From positions 231,268,000-231,331,999 of the forward strand of contig OY821518.1 of assembly GCA_963682025.1 (NCBI GenBank): a stretch of DNA of 64,000 bases. Reading direction: 5' to 3'. The notes under the pieces are model-generated. The model made no database searches. It saw only the letters and a list, made by a program, of their open reading frames with translations, and was not told the DNA's origin. The position numbers were made by a program, and so were the translations under genes. The DNA is from Cordilura impudica (taxonomy: Eukaryota > Arthropoda > Insecta > Diptera > Scathophagidae). Positions 22,881-35,211 of the stretch are shown piece after piece; the first letter of the stretch is position 1, and each line of letters begins with the position of its first letter.

Positions 22881-23936
22881 AAAACAAAGTTTTTATTAAG
22901 ACTCTTTATTTCCTTATGCAATGAGTTTTGAATCTCTCCGTGACTGTGCTTGACTTTGCGTGACTATCTTAAAATTAATCTTTAGCCACAAGTCTATGGA
23001 CAAAGTTTCAGATCGATCGGATGAGGGGAAGTGAGATTTTAATCTCTCCATGATTGTGCGTGACTATGCGTGACTGTGTGTGACTTTGTCTAAGTTAATC
23101 TTTTTTGACAGCAAGTCTATCGACCAAGTTTCAGATGGATCGGATAAGGGTAAATGGGTTTAAAATCACTCCGTGACTGTGCGTGACTATGCGTGACTGT
23201 GCATGACTATGTCGAAGTTAATCTTTCGTTACAGCAAGTGTATCGACCAAGTTTCAGACTGATTTGATGAGGGGAAAGCCGTTTTAAATCTCTCCGTGAC
23301 TGTGCCTGACCATGCGTGACTGTGCGTGACTAAGTCAAAGTTAATCTTTTGTACACAGCAAGTGTATGGACCAAGTTTCAGATTGATTTAATGAGGGGAA
23401 ATCCGTTTTAAATCTCTCCGTGTCTGTGCGTGACCATGCGTGACTGTACGTGACTAAGTCAAAGTTAATCTTTTTTACACAGCAAGTGTATGAACCAAGT
23501 TTCAGATTGATTTGGTGAGGGGAAATGGGTTTTAAATCACTCCGTGACTGTGCGTGATTATGCGTGACTGTGCCTGACTATGTCGAAGTTAATCTTTCTT
23601 TACAGCAAGTATATCGACCAAGTTTCAGACTGATTTGATGAGGGGAAATCCGTTTTAAATCTCTCCGTGACTGTGCCTGACCATGCGTGACTGTGCGTGA
23701 CTAAGTCAAAGTTAATCTTTTTTACACAGCAAGTGTATGGACCAAGTTTCAGATCGATCGGATGAGGGGAAATGACATTTAGATCACTTTGTGACTTTGC
23801 GTAACTATGCGTGACTGTGCGTGACTACCCCAAAATTAGCCTGTAGTCACAACAAGACTATCGGGTAGGGGGAATGGGGTTGCTCCACGACAGACAGACA
23901 GAGAGAAAGTATGAGTTAAAAGAAAGAGTTTAAAAA
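22881..23936. mobile_element. TIR element with internal tandem units, copy 2 (about 7 units)
   Basis: Same ends and unit motifs as 14927-15586: left ATAAAAACAAAGTTTTTATT then ACTCTTTATTTCC, right CGACAGACAGACAGAGAG then AAAAGAAAGAGTTTAAAAA. It has about seven units of roughly 123 bp, more than copy 1, so the unit number varies between copies. It lies about 180 bp after the colt donor. Confidence 0.8.
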
Positions 23937-24751
23937 GAAAATAAAATTAGACAATATGATCAGAAAATAACGACATTGGCTGTTTTGAAACTCCATAAAC
24001 TATTTGACCTAAAACCTCATTCCATATATTATAGATCAATTTTTCAGTCGATTTGCCAATGTCCGTATTTTGTCAGTAACCCTATTTTCTGGTATCCTAG
24101 TTTTCTCAACAATCTTAGGGCTCTTGTGATGGGGAATATTGTATTAGTAATAAAACACGATGTTTTGGGTCCATTTGAGAAAAAAAAAACATCTCGCACC
24201 AAATACTATTTCAAAAATATCTCGGATAAAAATTTTTAAAACTATTTTTTATTAGTCTATAATAGTAAAAATAAATTAAATAGAGCATTTAGTTGTATTT
24301 TTTCCCTCTCCTAAATGGATTCTCAGATCTGTTGTTGACGTGAGTAAAAAGTTTTGTTTAAGTTGAGAAATATCAAAAAACTATAATGAAAACTTTGCTG
24401 TATTCGGTGCGGGAACTTTTTTAACCATCGAGAAAAAATAATTTTACATATGCGTGCAGTTTTTATACTTATACTTAAAATTGTTATTTATTATTTTTAG
24501 AATTCATAAGGTTAATCATAAAAGCTTTTTATTAAATGGAATGAATTTCGAAATTTAGTTAGTTCCCAATCGAATGATTTTTTGAATGAATTCGTATTTT
24601 CTGTCAACTTTGTGTATGATTAATAATTTTTTTATTTTGAGGCTCTATGGTCCTTATGGGAACGACGGGAACATATATGTTTATATATATATATAATAAA
24701 TTTTAAATATTAATGTGGCTATAGAAAAAAATGATTTTGTCTTTAAAATTT

Positions 24752-25102
24752 TATACCCTCCACACCACTGTGCAGATGCTATATATCAGTTTGTCATTCC
24801 GTTTGTAATGCATGGAAATATGAATTTGCAATACCATAGGTTTTTATTTAAAATGGGTTAAATCGGCCATCATTGCGACAAGATATGTCCTTGAATCTGG
24901 AGGTACCTTTAAAATATGCTAATATTTCAGTGTATTCGTTGTAATAATTTAGTATTAAGTTTATCAAATTGTTTACTTTTTCAAATATTTTGTTTAAATT
25001 TGTTATAAATAGTGCAATAAGTTTATATATTAATGTAATCGTAAACCATAGGCGGAGAGTGTCAAAGATTCTGTATACCCAAATTTTACACTCTTACTTG
25101 TC
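24752..25102 (+). repeat. Short complete copy of repeat family R
   Basis: It begins TATACCCTCCACACCACTGT and ends near AATTTTACACTCTTACTTGT, the two family termini, with only about 350 bp between. It is therefore an internally deleted copy, useful for defining both ends of the family. Confidence 0.7.
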
Positions 25103-25377
25103 TATATATGTTTAATATAAATATATAAAATATATACTTATATGGATCATTCTTACTTATATCTTTTGTCATAAAAGTCACAAAATAAGTTTTATTTTCG
25201 ACGTGCCCTCCGTATTTTATTTAAAAAAAATTTATTTGTGATATATATCATTTTAATGATTCAGTTAGAAATCAAATCAGGCTCAAGATCAAATGTTTTT
25301 ACGTTAAACAAATCAAAAAAACATTGATACATTTGTTTAATTATTTTTTAATTTGTATACAAGATTTTGATAGTTTT

Positions 25378-26868
25378 TGTACCCTCCACACCACAGTGCA
25401 GAGGTTTGTCATTTCGTTTGTAACGCAGCAAAATAAATTCCGGAGACCCCATAATCATATATTTTCTTGATCCTTATAACAAGGGAAGTTGATTTAGCGA
25501 TGACCTTCTGTCCACCTGTCTGTGGAAATCACGAACACACCCTCAATAATTAAGCAAGCCTATTCGTTTTTGCATAAAATCGTTTATTAACAAACCGAAG
25601 GAGTTGCTATTTAAAATCATCAAAATCGGTCCATATGATATGAATGAAAATGTGAAAAAATAAAAATATTCAATGTGTTTGTTGTTTTTCTTAATATATG
25701 CATATGTTGTAATTTTTTTTATTGACGTAGCCATTTCAGTTGTGGCCTTTGCCTTTTTTTAAAGTAAATTTTTTTTAAAAGTATCCTTTTTTTAAAAAAA
25801 GTGCCCTTTTTAAAAAAGTATCCTTTAAAAAAAGGATCCTTTCTATCAAGTATCCTTTCTAACAAAAAGTACCCAATTTTTAAAAAATAGAATTTTAAAA
25901 AAATACCCTTTTTTAAAGTTACTCTTTTTAAAAACTAACCGTTTTTAAAAGTGCCCTTTAAAAAATACCCTTTTTTAAAAAGTACCCTTTCTCATAAAAA
26001 AGTACCTTTTTTAAAAGAAATTTTTTTTAAGTACACGTTGTTTTTAAAAATTACCCTTTTTTAAAAAGGAACATTTTTTAAAAAAACTATTTAAAAAAAA
26101 TACAATTTTTTTTAAAGTACTCTTTTTTGAAATAGTACCTCTTTTGTAAAAAGTGTCGCTTTTTTAAAGTACCATTTTTTAAATGCCCTTTTTTTAAAGT
26201 GCCCTTTTTTTAAAAGTACCCTTATTTTAAAGTACCCTTTTTAAAGCTTTTACGGGTATATTTTTAAGTCTTTGTAGGCTGCATAATTTATTACCTGTTT
26301 TTTTTTGCATTAATTTATTAATGAAATTTAAAACTTTAAACGGCCATAAAATTTGACTGTGTCCACATAGAACCAAACGCTTTGAGGGTTTTACTATAAT
26401 ATCCTAATACAGTCGTTCGGTATAAGAATCATCCACTCCCAAGAGTATGACCATCGTTTTGACCCACAGTGTTATCGTATGATTTCTGAAGTCTCAAAAC
26501 ATTCTTACAGGGATCAAACTTTTGGTATTATAACGCCGGCTGCGTTAAATAATGAATTTCTTGGTGTTATATGAAGTACTTAGCGAACTTATAGGTTTTC
26601 AACTCTAGTAAAAGAAAAATAATGCAATTTTTCAAATAGTAATTAATTCTTTCCAAAGAGCACACAATCATAGTTTTTTGTAAAAAGAAATTATAATAGA
26701 AACTAGGCAATAACAAAAGCAATTAACTTAAAATTTAATTAGTATTCGAATTTAAAATTTCTGTATCGGTAACAGTTTTAAAGTGGTAGCCGAACCCGAC
26801 ATTAGTTGCAATTATGAGTATATGGCGCAGGTGGAGGGTATCAATTTAACACTCTTGTTGAAACTGTT
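25378..26868 (+). repeat. Long copy of repeat family R with an internal degenerate array
   Basis: The left end TGTACCCTCCACACCACAGT and the right end GGAGGGTATCAATTTAACAC followed by TCTTGTT bound about 1.5 kb. Bases 25755-26250 are a degenerate tandem stretch of GTACCCTTTTTTAAAA-like units of about 15-20 bp. Bases 26476-26760 resemble 640-830. It has no coding capacity. Confidence 0.65.
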
Positions 26869-27424
26869 TTTTACATATAAGTTCTATATATTTTAGTTTT
26901 TTTTTTTATTATTTTGTAGTTTATAAAACGTTCTTTCGTAAAACTAAAAATTTCGTACATTTACATGTATGCCGATTTTCCTGCCTGTAGCGCATGTATT
27001 TTTTCGGTTTAGGAATTAATTTAAAAGACTGGGAAATAAGTATTGTTTTAATCAAATTTAAAAAGTTAATTTAAGAATTAATTCTTTTTAAGTTCTGTGT
27101 ATATGTGATCTCACTAGTTATGACATGTAACGTACATTTTTGTATCAATTCCTCGTAATGAAAAATTGTGCAAAATAATACCACATATTTTGAATTAATT
27201 ATAAAATTATTTTTTTTCACTTAATTTTTAGATGCTTTTAATTATCTTGCTTTGTCCTGTTTGTTTGTTTGTTTGAAATCTTATAACTAAATTTTCTCCA
27301 AATTACCCCACTAGCTAGAGCTCTGGAAGTTAATATATGTATGTATATCTAAAGTAAATGACAATACATTATTGAATAATTTTTACATGATTTGATTATT
27401 ATTTCTCGCTGTGAAAGCGGATTT

Positions 27425-28215
27425 TTATACCCTCCATTCCAGTGTGTAGAGGGTATATACATATAAGTTTGTCATTCCGTTTGTAATAATTAGAAAAAAA
27501 ATTTTGGACCCCATAAAATATATATATTTGTGATCCTTATAACAACCGGAGTTGATATAGCGATGTCCGTCTGTCCGTCTGTGGAAATCACGATGGCGGC
27601 ATCAATCGGGCAGCTAGGGTGCTCGCTGACATAAAAAATGATTCACTAACATCCTGAAAAGTTTGCTATTTAAATTCGTCCAAATCGGTCGATTAGGGCC
27701 CGAGATTTGAATGAAGGACTAAAAAAGTCTTGAAAAAATATAATTTTCTATGTTGTTCTTGTCACGATCACGCCCTCAGTAGGATAGCAAGGTGATCATT
27801 TTTAGTGAGAATGATTCTCCAAAGATTTCTATTTCAAAAATCATTAAAATCGGTGGAACAGGTCCAGGGAAATCTCTGAAAAAGTAAAAAAAAAAAATGA
27901 AAAATATGATGTTTCTATAGTGTTCTTGTTGTTATTCTAAATGTTATATTGTTGTCATAGCTGGACTTGTTGTTTTTATGGTCGTTGTGGTAATAATATA
28001 ATAAAAACTAACCCTTTGTACATTTTTTATCAACTCTGGTAGAAAAATTTAAAAGTTTCCATTGTTTTGGCATCACTAAAAAAATTTACTAGATCATTTC
28101 TGTCATTGCCACGAGCCTGCCCGCAAAGTTTCAGATCGATTGGGTCATGGGAAAGGGGTTCAAATCGCTCCAAAATTTTTTCGACAAGCAGACACTACGA
28201 GTTAATATAAAGGGA
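27425..28215 (+). repeat. Family R copy with Tc1-like end and satellite-unit relic
   Basis: It starts TATACCCTCCATTCCAGTGT at 27427. At 28020-28085 it contains a solo Tc1-like 5' end, reversed (AAAGTTTCCATTGTTTTGGC). Then at 28125-28215 comes a diverged relative of the tandem unit (AAGTTTCAGATCGATTGGGT, GACAAGCAGACACTACGAG). It is a mosaic of three repeat families. From 28216 to 29246 I see no gene. Confidence 0.55.
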
Positions 28216-29246
28216 GTAAAAATTCACCAGCATCTAAAGCAAATAATGCTAAAATACCTAGTTGTTAATAAAAAGAAAACAATGTAAATTTAGCAAAAAA
28301 AAAAATTTTTATATATTAATTTATTTAAAGAGAAAAACACAAAAATTACGTTTGATGTTGTATTTTTTGTGTGTAATATTTACATAAACATATTAAATAA
28401 TACAAATAATATACATATATTCTATATATGTATATCCATAACAACTGCATGTTAGAAATAAATCGGTATATTATTTTATTAACATAAAATTCTACAATAT
28501 TTTGTTGTGGGGAACATACATTTCTTTTGCATTAACAGAGTGTCACTTCATTTTGCTCAGCGTGACTATGCCACAGTAGATGGCGGCATAATTTTTTTTT
28601 TGTTCTAATTAGCTTTGCAATAGTTATTTCTATTTTAACATGAATGTTAATATTTTCAACTGGATATCATACAGAACAATGTTTACTCTTATACACGGAC
28701 TGATCTTTTATTTCATACGTTTTTTCATTATTCTTTTACAAATATGAACATAAGTTTGAAATATTAACTTTTTGTTGTGTTCACAAAATAGAGTTACCGA
28801 GTTCATCAATGAGTTTTTTGCTTTCAAAACAGTTCTACATAGTTATATAGAATTATTATTCTGCTTTACCTACAAAATATCTGATTGCGATTACATCTAA
28901 TTTTTAAAAATTGTTTATAATTACTAAAGCATTATTATTCACATAAATACAAAATTGCACTTTTTAAATTTTCCATTCAAATTTAAGAAAATATCAATTC
29001 TAAAAACTAGAATTAAAAATTTCCAATTATAAATTACGATTAATTGAATTTCAGAAAATCATATCAAAACGTCGGAAATTATAATTTTAAATTTAGAAGA
29101 CATCAATTGCATCTTTAATATATAAATTTTATTCGTTAAACACAAATTGAAATTCCAAAAAATAAACACCAAATACCTGTGTTTACATTTAAAAAATTTT
29201 TACATTTAAAAAAAATATTGACATTCAGGAGAAATTAATAGCTTTT

Positions 29247-29837
29247 CAGTACTGCGATTCAGTAACTTCTTTCAACGATAGTCGAATTGTTAAAAAAATG
29301 AAAATAGCAAAATTATCAGTAAAATTTTTAAACGATATTCGCTATTGTTTAAGTCAGCTGTTGTTGTTATCTAAACGACAACCATTTTTGTGTTGTTTAT
29401 TCAATCGATAAAAACTTAAATTTTTAGGTTGAAATGTCGTCATACATAAATAAAAATCATAAAATAGTGAAAATATTTTGCTTATATTAAAAAACTTTTT
29501 TATATAAATAAAAAAAATTAAATAGCATATTCAATTCATTATATCATTTTCAAATAAATAAACAGAAATATTAGTAAAAAAATAAAGATATTAAACATAA
29601 AGATAAAATCATCCTTTCAAATACGAAGTAATTTGTTTTTTTCTATTCTTCTTTGTGTTTTTCGCTTATTTTGAAGGAGATGCCACTCGTTTACAATTTA
29701 AATAAATAGAAAAATTTGTCGACTGTCGTTAAGACGTATGTACTTAGTGAATCATTTAATCCTTAGTGCAAACAACAATAGCTGTCGATATATTTTGCGA
29801 TTGTCGGATCGTTGAAATTTACAGAATCACACTACAG
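29247..29837. mobile_element. Possible MITE with diverged TIRs
   Basis: The left CAGTACTGCGATTCAGTAA with TTTCAACGAT and the right, inverted, CTGTAGTGTGATTCTGTAAA with TTTCAACGAT are about 75% alike by eye. No clear target duplication was found. The region between is AT-rich and non-coding, and 29838-30480 shows nothing recognisable. Confidence 0.4.
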
Positions 29838-30479
29838 AAAACATTAATTTAAATTCAATGAATTTTAGAAAACGTCAAATGATGTTTAAGAATTGCGAAC
29901 ATAAAAACTATTACATAAATAAACGCAATTTGATGAGAATGTTATTTATATATAAATTTTCACAATTTTTTTTTTGATGAAAATTTGAAGTTTTTCAGAA
30001 AATAAAGATAACAAATTATTTTATTTAAAATGTTTGGGACATTTGGTTTTTTTGCTTTTGGCATCCCTAATTTGAATATTTATTATTATAAATTTATTCT
30101 CTATGTTTTCCAAATATGGCAATATTTTAATAAAAAAAGTTGAAAGAGCTTTTTTTTGGTTATTATTTTGTTACTGCATCCGACCTATATGGCCGCAAAG
30201 AAGAAATATTTGGCCAGTTAAAAGAAACTATACAGCCATCTCCAATTTGCACGATTTAATGCATATAGCCACCCTACACAACCATTACCTTTGCAATGGA
30301 GGTTAGGGCGAGCTTTTTAATTAGCAAAAACTAAATTAAACGAGAAGTTATGTCATATAACCAGAAACGCATGCACATAGGTATATTACCTAAATGCATG
30401 CCCATCAGCAACCACGATGACCAAAAAGCAAACACCGAAATAAATCCGAAATAATAGAAAAGACGAAAACCAACCCAAA

Positions 30480-30612
30480 GAATTTGCTGAAATAATTTGG
30501 TATTAAGTTTAACAAATTGTTTACTTTTTCATTTACATTTATTATCAAGACTCAAACCGAGGTGGAGGGTATCAAAGATTCGGCACAGCCGAATTTTACA
30601 CTCTTACTTGTT
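30480..30612 (+). repeat. 3' end of repeat family R
   Basis: It contains GGTGGAGGGTATCAAAGATT, the hairpin TTCGGCACAGCCGAA, and the terminal TTTTACACTCTTACTTGTT. It defines the family's 3' end well. It lies about 340 bp beyond the stop codon of the LRR gene. Confidence 0.7.
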
Positions 30613-30955
30613 GTAATTGAATTTGCATCAAGCTAGCTCTTATATTTTTGCGGTTAACATAACAGCTTATAAAGGCATTCTTAAATTTTTTTATTTACTT
30701 GGTTTTCTATACTTGTAAAATTATATTTTTTGTTTATTTATATGTTTAAAATAACTTTTATTGTATTAAGAAAACGGCTCAATAAATTTAACTTATCTTG
30801 TTTGAAAGAATTTTTGTTAAGATTTTGTACATTTTTTTTTTTTAAATTTCGATCTTAAAACTAAAACACAATAAAATTAAACCTAAAAAATGGTGAATTT
30901 TAAACATTCATACTTTATCCGATTAAATTGTTTAATCTTTATAAAAAATTTTTCT

Positions 30956-33900
30956 TCAAATTTCATTTGATATTTCACCTTCGTGTCTCTGGTTGAAATC
31001 GTGCCTTTTATCTACTTCATAAGATAAAGAATTTTGATGAACATTTTTTAAAGTATTTTGGATTTTATTTTGTTTTTGCAATTGCCATATATTCTGCTTC
31101 GGAAGTTTTTTGTTATTATGAGTTGTTACTTGGGAATGCAGGTTTTGCTTAATTCTTTCTTCTCTATCCTGTACTTTTAGCCAATGAGGCTTTCTTTGTT
31201 GTAAGGTGATCTTTGTTTTTAAATCGATATATTTTTTATTACATTGCATTTGTTTACGCATTACATAGTAAACACTACGTCCCTGAAAATTATCACATCG
31301 AGGAGCTAATGCTTTATTGAACTGGAAGGCATTCACTTTACGACATGATAACTTTTTGCCCGAAAAATAATCATTTATACATCGTTCTGTGAAGGGCAGC
31401 ACTTCTTGATTTGTTATTTTAGCCTTCCAATTATACATATCACATGAACACTTCCAAGGATTGTCGGTAAGACGAACCAACTGTATTTTTTTTTGTTGGA
31501 AAAATGTTTTAGGTAAAGTCTTCAATTGATTATCATTCAAATAAATTTCTTCTAAACTTGTTTGATCATCAAATAAACCCGGTGGTATATAGGAGATATT
31601 GTTCGATGATAAATTTATTTTCCTTAAGCTTTTACAGCCTATCAAGGCATCCATAGAAATTTCTTTTATTTGGCATAGAGACAAATCTAATTCTTCTAGC
31701 TGAGAGAAACCAGCAAATGCATCAAATTCCACTATATCAATTTCACCCCGTAGTTTTAGTTTTTCTAAAGCTATTAAATCCTAAAATAGTTAATTGTTTT
31801 TTAAAATTAATTTTAAGATTTGTTTGTTTTATATAAAATTACCTTGAATATATTTTGATCCAAAATGTGTATAGAAACATTATTTATCTCCATTATTCTA
31901 AGCAAAGTTAATTTTTTAAATGGTTGATTACCCCACAGTTCCAGGGCTGTTTCGTCAGAACCAAAATACATTTCCTGCGTTTGATTCATGACCCAAAATG
32001 TAGCGGGAAAAATATAACGTATAGGATTATGGCGAAAGTTAATGCGTTCCAGTTTTGGCAAGGGCGGAAAACTCAATTCAGTTAATTTTGTCAAACGATT
32101 ATCGCTTAAGTCCAATACTTGTAGCTCAAACAAGCCAGCTAAATTACGATAGTGTAAGCCTTGTATGGCATTGTGGGCCAAAGATAAGGTTTTCAATTGT
32201 GTAGCGCCTGATAAGGCGAATGGTGGCACTACAGATATATCGTTTCGTTCCAAAGAGAGATGTTGTAATTCTTCTAGAGCTATAAACATTTCCCACGATA
32301 ATTCACTTAAACCGCACGACTGTATGCGTAAAACCTCTAAATGTTCCCAGCCATAAAATGAAGGCATTTGAGCTTTTTTAACTTCTTCTTTATACACTTC
32401 ATATGGTACAATTTCCAATTCATCTTGTTCTTGTTGTTGTACTTCGAATAATAATTTTTGATCATAATGTTTGACATTTGTATTCTCCTCATCAAATTCC
32501 AAGCTATTTAACAACTCAATGTTAGGTTTGTAGTCAAAAACTTCTTTGGGATGTACAATATTCTTTGGTCTTTTGAATATTTCCGAACCTATCAAGGTAA
32601 TAGATTCGAAATTGGCATGTTTTAAAAAATTTAAAGGGGCGTCTAACACCATGCGTAAACCACGATCTTGAGGACCTCTGATCTCTAAGGTGGTTAGTTG
32701 ATTTAAGGGCTTCAAAATGCTGGTATTAACTAAAAATATTAAAAGAAACCATAAGTATATTAAAGTTTCTAATAAAAATATTATTATTGGCAAGCGCGAG
32801 TACTCGCACTTTTTAAATTAAACTTTTTTTTTTTTAAATACAAGTTACTAGCTAACAAAAGCTATGACATCAATCTTAAAATAGTGTGAATTCTGATTTC
32901 TTGTTTCTTACCCGTTTTATTTTTTCCAACACCGGTATATAATAAAATCAGTGCTTGCATATCATGCGGCAAGGATTTGATTAAATTTTCTACGTCGGTA
33001 TCTTCTTGAATTATGCAAGTGGCTTGTTTTATAAAAGGATTCATTAAATCACCAAAGTCTCCCTCATAGGACGACTCATTGTTTTGTAAGAAATCTTCAA
33101 TTTCCTCTTCGTCATATTTTTTTTTATCTCTGGATCTTTTTGTGGTATATTTTGTTTGCATATAATTTATCCAGCGTGATATCGGTAAATCCATTAAATG
33201 GGCATACTGACACACACAACCCTGCGGACATAGTGGCATGTCAATTTCAATAGATGGCAGAGCATTAATGTTAACTTCCGCTTCCGCTTGCTTGTAATAA
33301 TTCATATCAGCGTCACCATCCGCAACACGTTCAATGTTTCTATTTACATGATTATTACGTTCTGGTTGTGCTTCGTCTTTTTCATATGATGATGTAATGT
33401 CATATTTATGTTGATTTTGATTTTTATATAAATTTCGTATTTTATGATTGTTCTTTTTGGAATGATGTTGATATGTGGATGTGATAGTTGTCTCCTAGAA
33501 TGTACAAAATATATTGGTAATTTCTGCCGAAATCTTTAGGATTCGTTTACAATGAATTTTTTATATTTTAGTAAGTCAATTTATGAGTAATAACTCATGA
33601 TTGTAACGAAGCCATTATACGAGTATATAATTTATATAGTTAGTTCAATCCAAGATTTAGGATGATTTTTTTAGGTTAATTATATCTGGCCAGTCACATA
33701 TATTACGACACTTATCTAACTTTATAAGGATTTTCAATATACAGTGAGTGACAATGCAATGGAAACTTTTAACATAATATATTTTTGACGACTTGAATGC
33801 TCAATACCAAAAAATTGGATCATAAAATTAATAAATTTTTCATTAATTTATAAATGTGTATATTGGATTTATTTAAAAAAGAAAAAATATTAACATAAAA

Positions 33901-35178
33901 GAGCTTAAGTTCAGAAAAAAAACAACAAAACTTAAAAGTATTCATTTGTATGCTGTTGACAAAATATTGGAAACCTTTACTAAACAATAATTGAAAACTT
34001 TGCCTGTATGTTTAGTTTCAATATTTTGTTAAGTATCTATTATTTTTTAGTACTGCTTAGATTGTAGCTATTCGGTTACAACTTTTGAGGTGAGCTTTCC
34101 TTGGCCCGATAAGCAACTCCATACCATAATATTGCCACCGCCAAACTTAACAGTTTTATTTGTCTAGTCTTTTTTCCTTTGGAAACGTTTTTCCATTATG
34201 GCCTCTTAAATTAAACTTGAATGCATCTGAAAATAGAGCAGTATTCCAATTCCATCTGGACCAGTTCATGTGCTCTTTAGCAAAATGTTTGCGAGTCAGA
34301 CGAATTTTCTCTAATATCAGTGATTTCTTCACAGGACGATAACAACCAAGACCGTCTTGAAACAGTTCGAGCACATATTTTTAGTTTCAGATTGTGACCT
34401 TTTTATGTAGCATTTTTATTACATTGACTCGTTTTACGGGGCCTGCCGCCCAAAATATTGAGTCGTCACCGTACCTACACTTTGACTATATTTCTTGATC
34501 ATTTTCGAAATTATGGATTTATTCATAGAATATTTCTCACAAATATTCTTTTGCTTAAGACCAGCAGTAAAATCATCTATTATTCTGGTTTTTAACTCTT
34601 CACAAAACTTTTTTCTTGCCATTATTTTATAATAATTAATTATAAGATTTAAACATTGAGAATTACAATCGTGTTTGAAAAACAGTTGAAAGAAAAACTC
34701 AGAAACTATAAATAATTTGATAAGGGTTAAGAATTTATACTTTTTATTTCATACCATCTTCTATTTTTATTGTTTTAATCAACTCTGGTACAGAAGTTTC
34801 CATCGTTTTGTCATCATTAAAAAAATACTTTATTTTTTCGTTTATCTATCTTTTTTTATTGTGTTTTTTGTAACACAACAAAAAGAGATTTCGCAATACA
34901 AAAATAATGATTTTAGGACTTAACGAGAAATTATTAAAACCAAAATTGGCAAATTGTGATAGAGCATGAAAAAACGGACTAGTATTTTGGTTCTTTGGGC
35001 GGAACCCCCAATTTTTGGGAGATATAAGGCATACGAAAATGGATGTTTTTCGTTTTTTAACTTTTTGTACACAACTTTTAAATGAATATGTGCATACTGT
35101 ATATAAAATGAAAGATATTTGAAAGGGCTATCGATCCGTTTTAGTGCCTGCACGTACATAACAAATTTTAAATTTTGG

Positions 35179-35211
<33 letters not shown>

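Noticed and set aside
26460..26480. CACAGTG heptamer as another Transib end
   Set aside because: An isolated 7-mer without the following GGCGCC or any partner end or coding relic.
30103..30306. + strand 67-codon frame
   Set aside because: AT-rich composition, no domain, and no splice context; likely chance.
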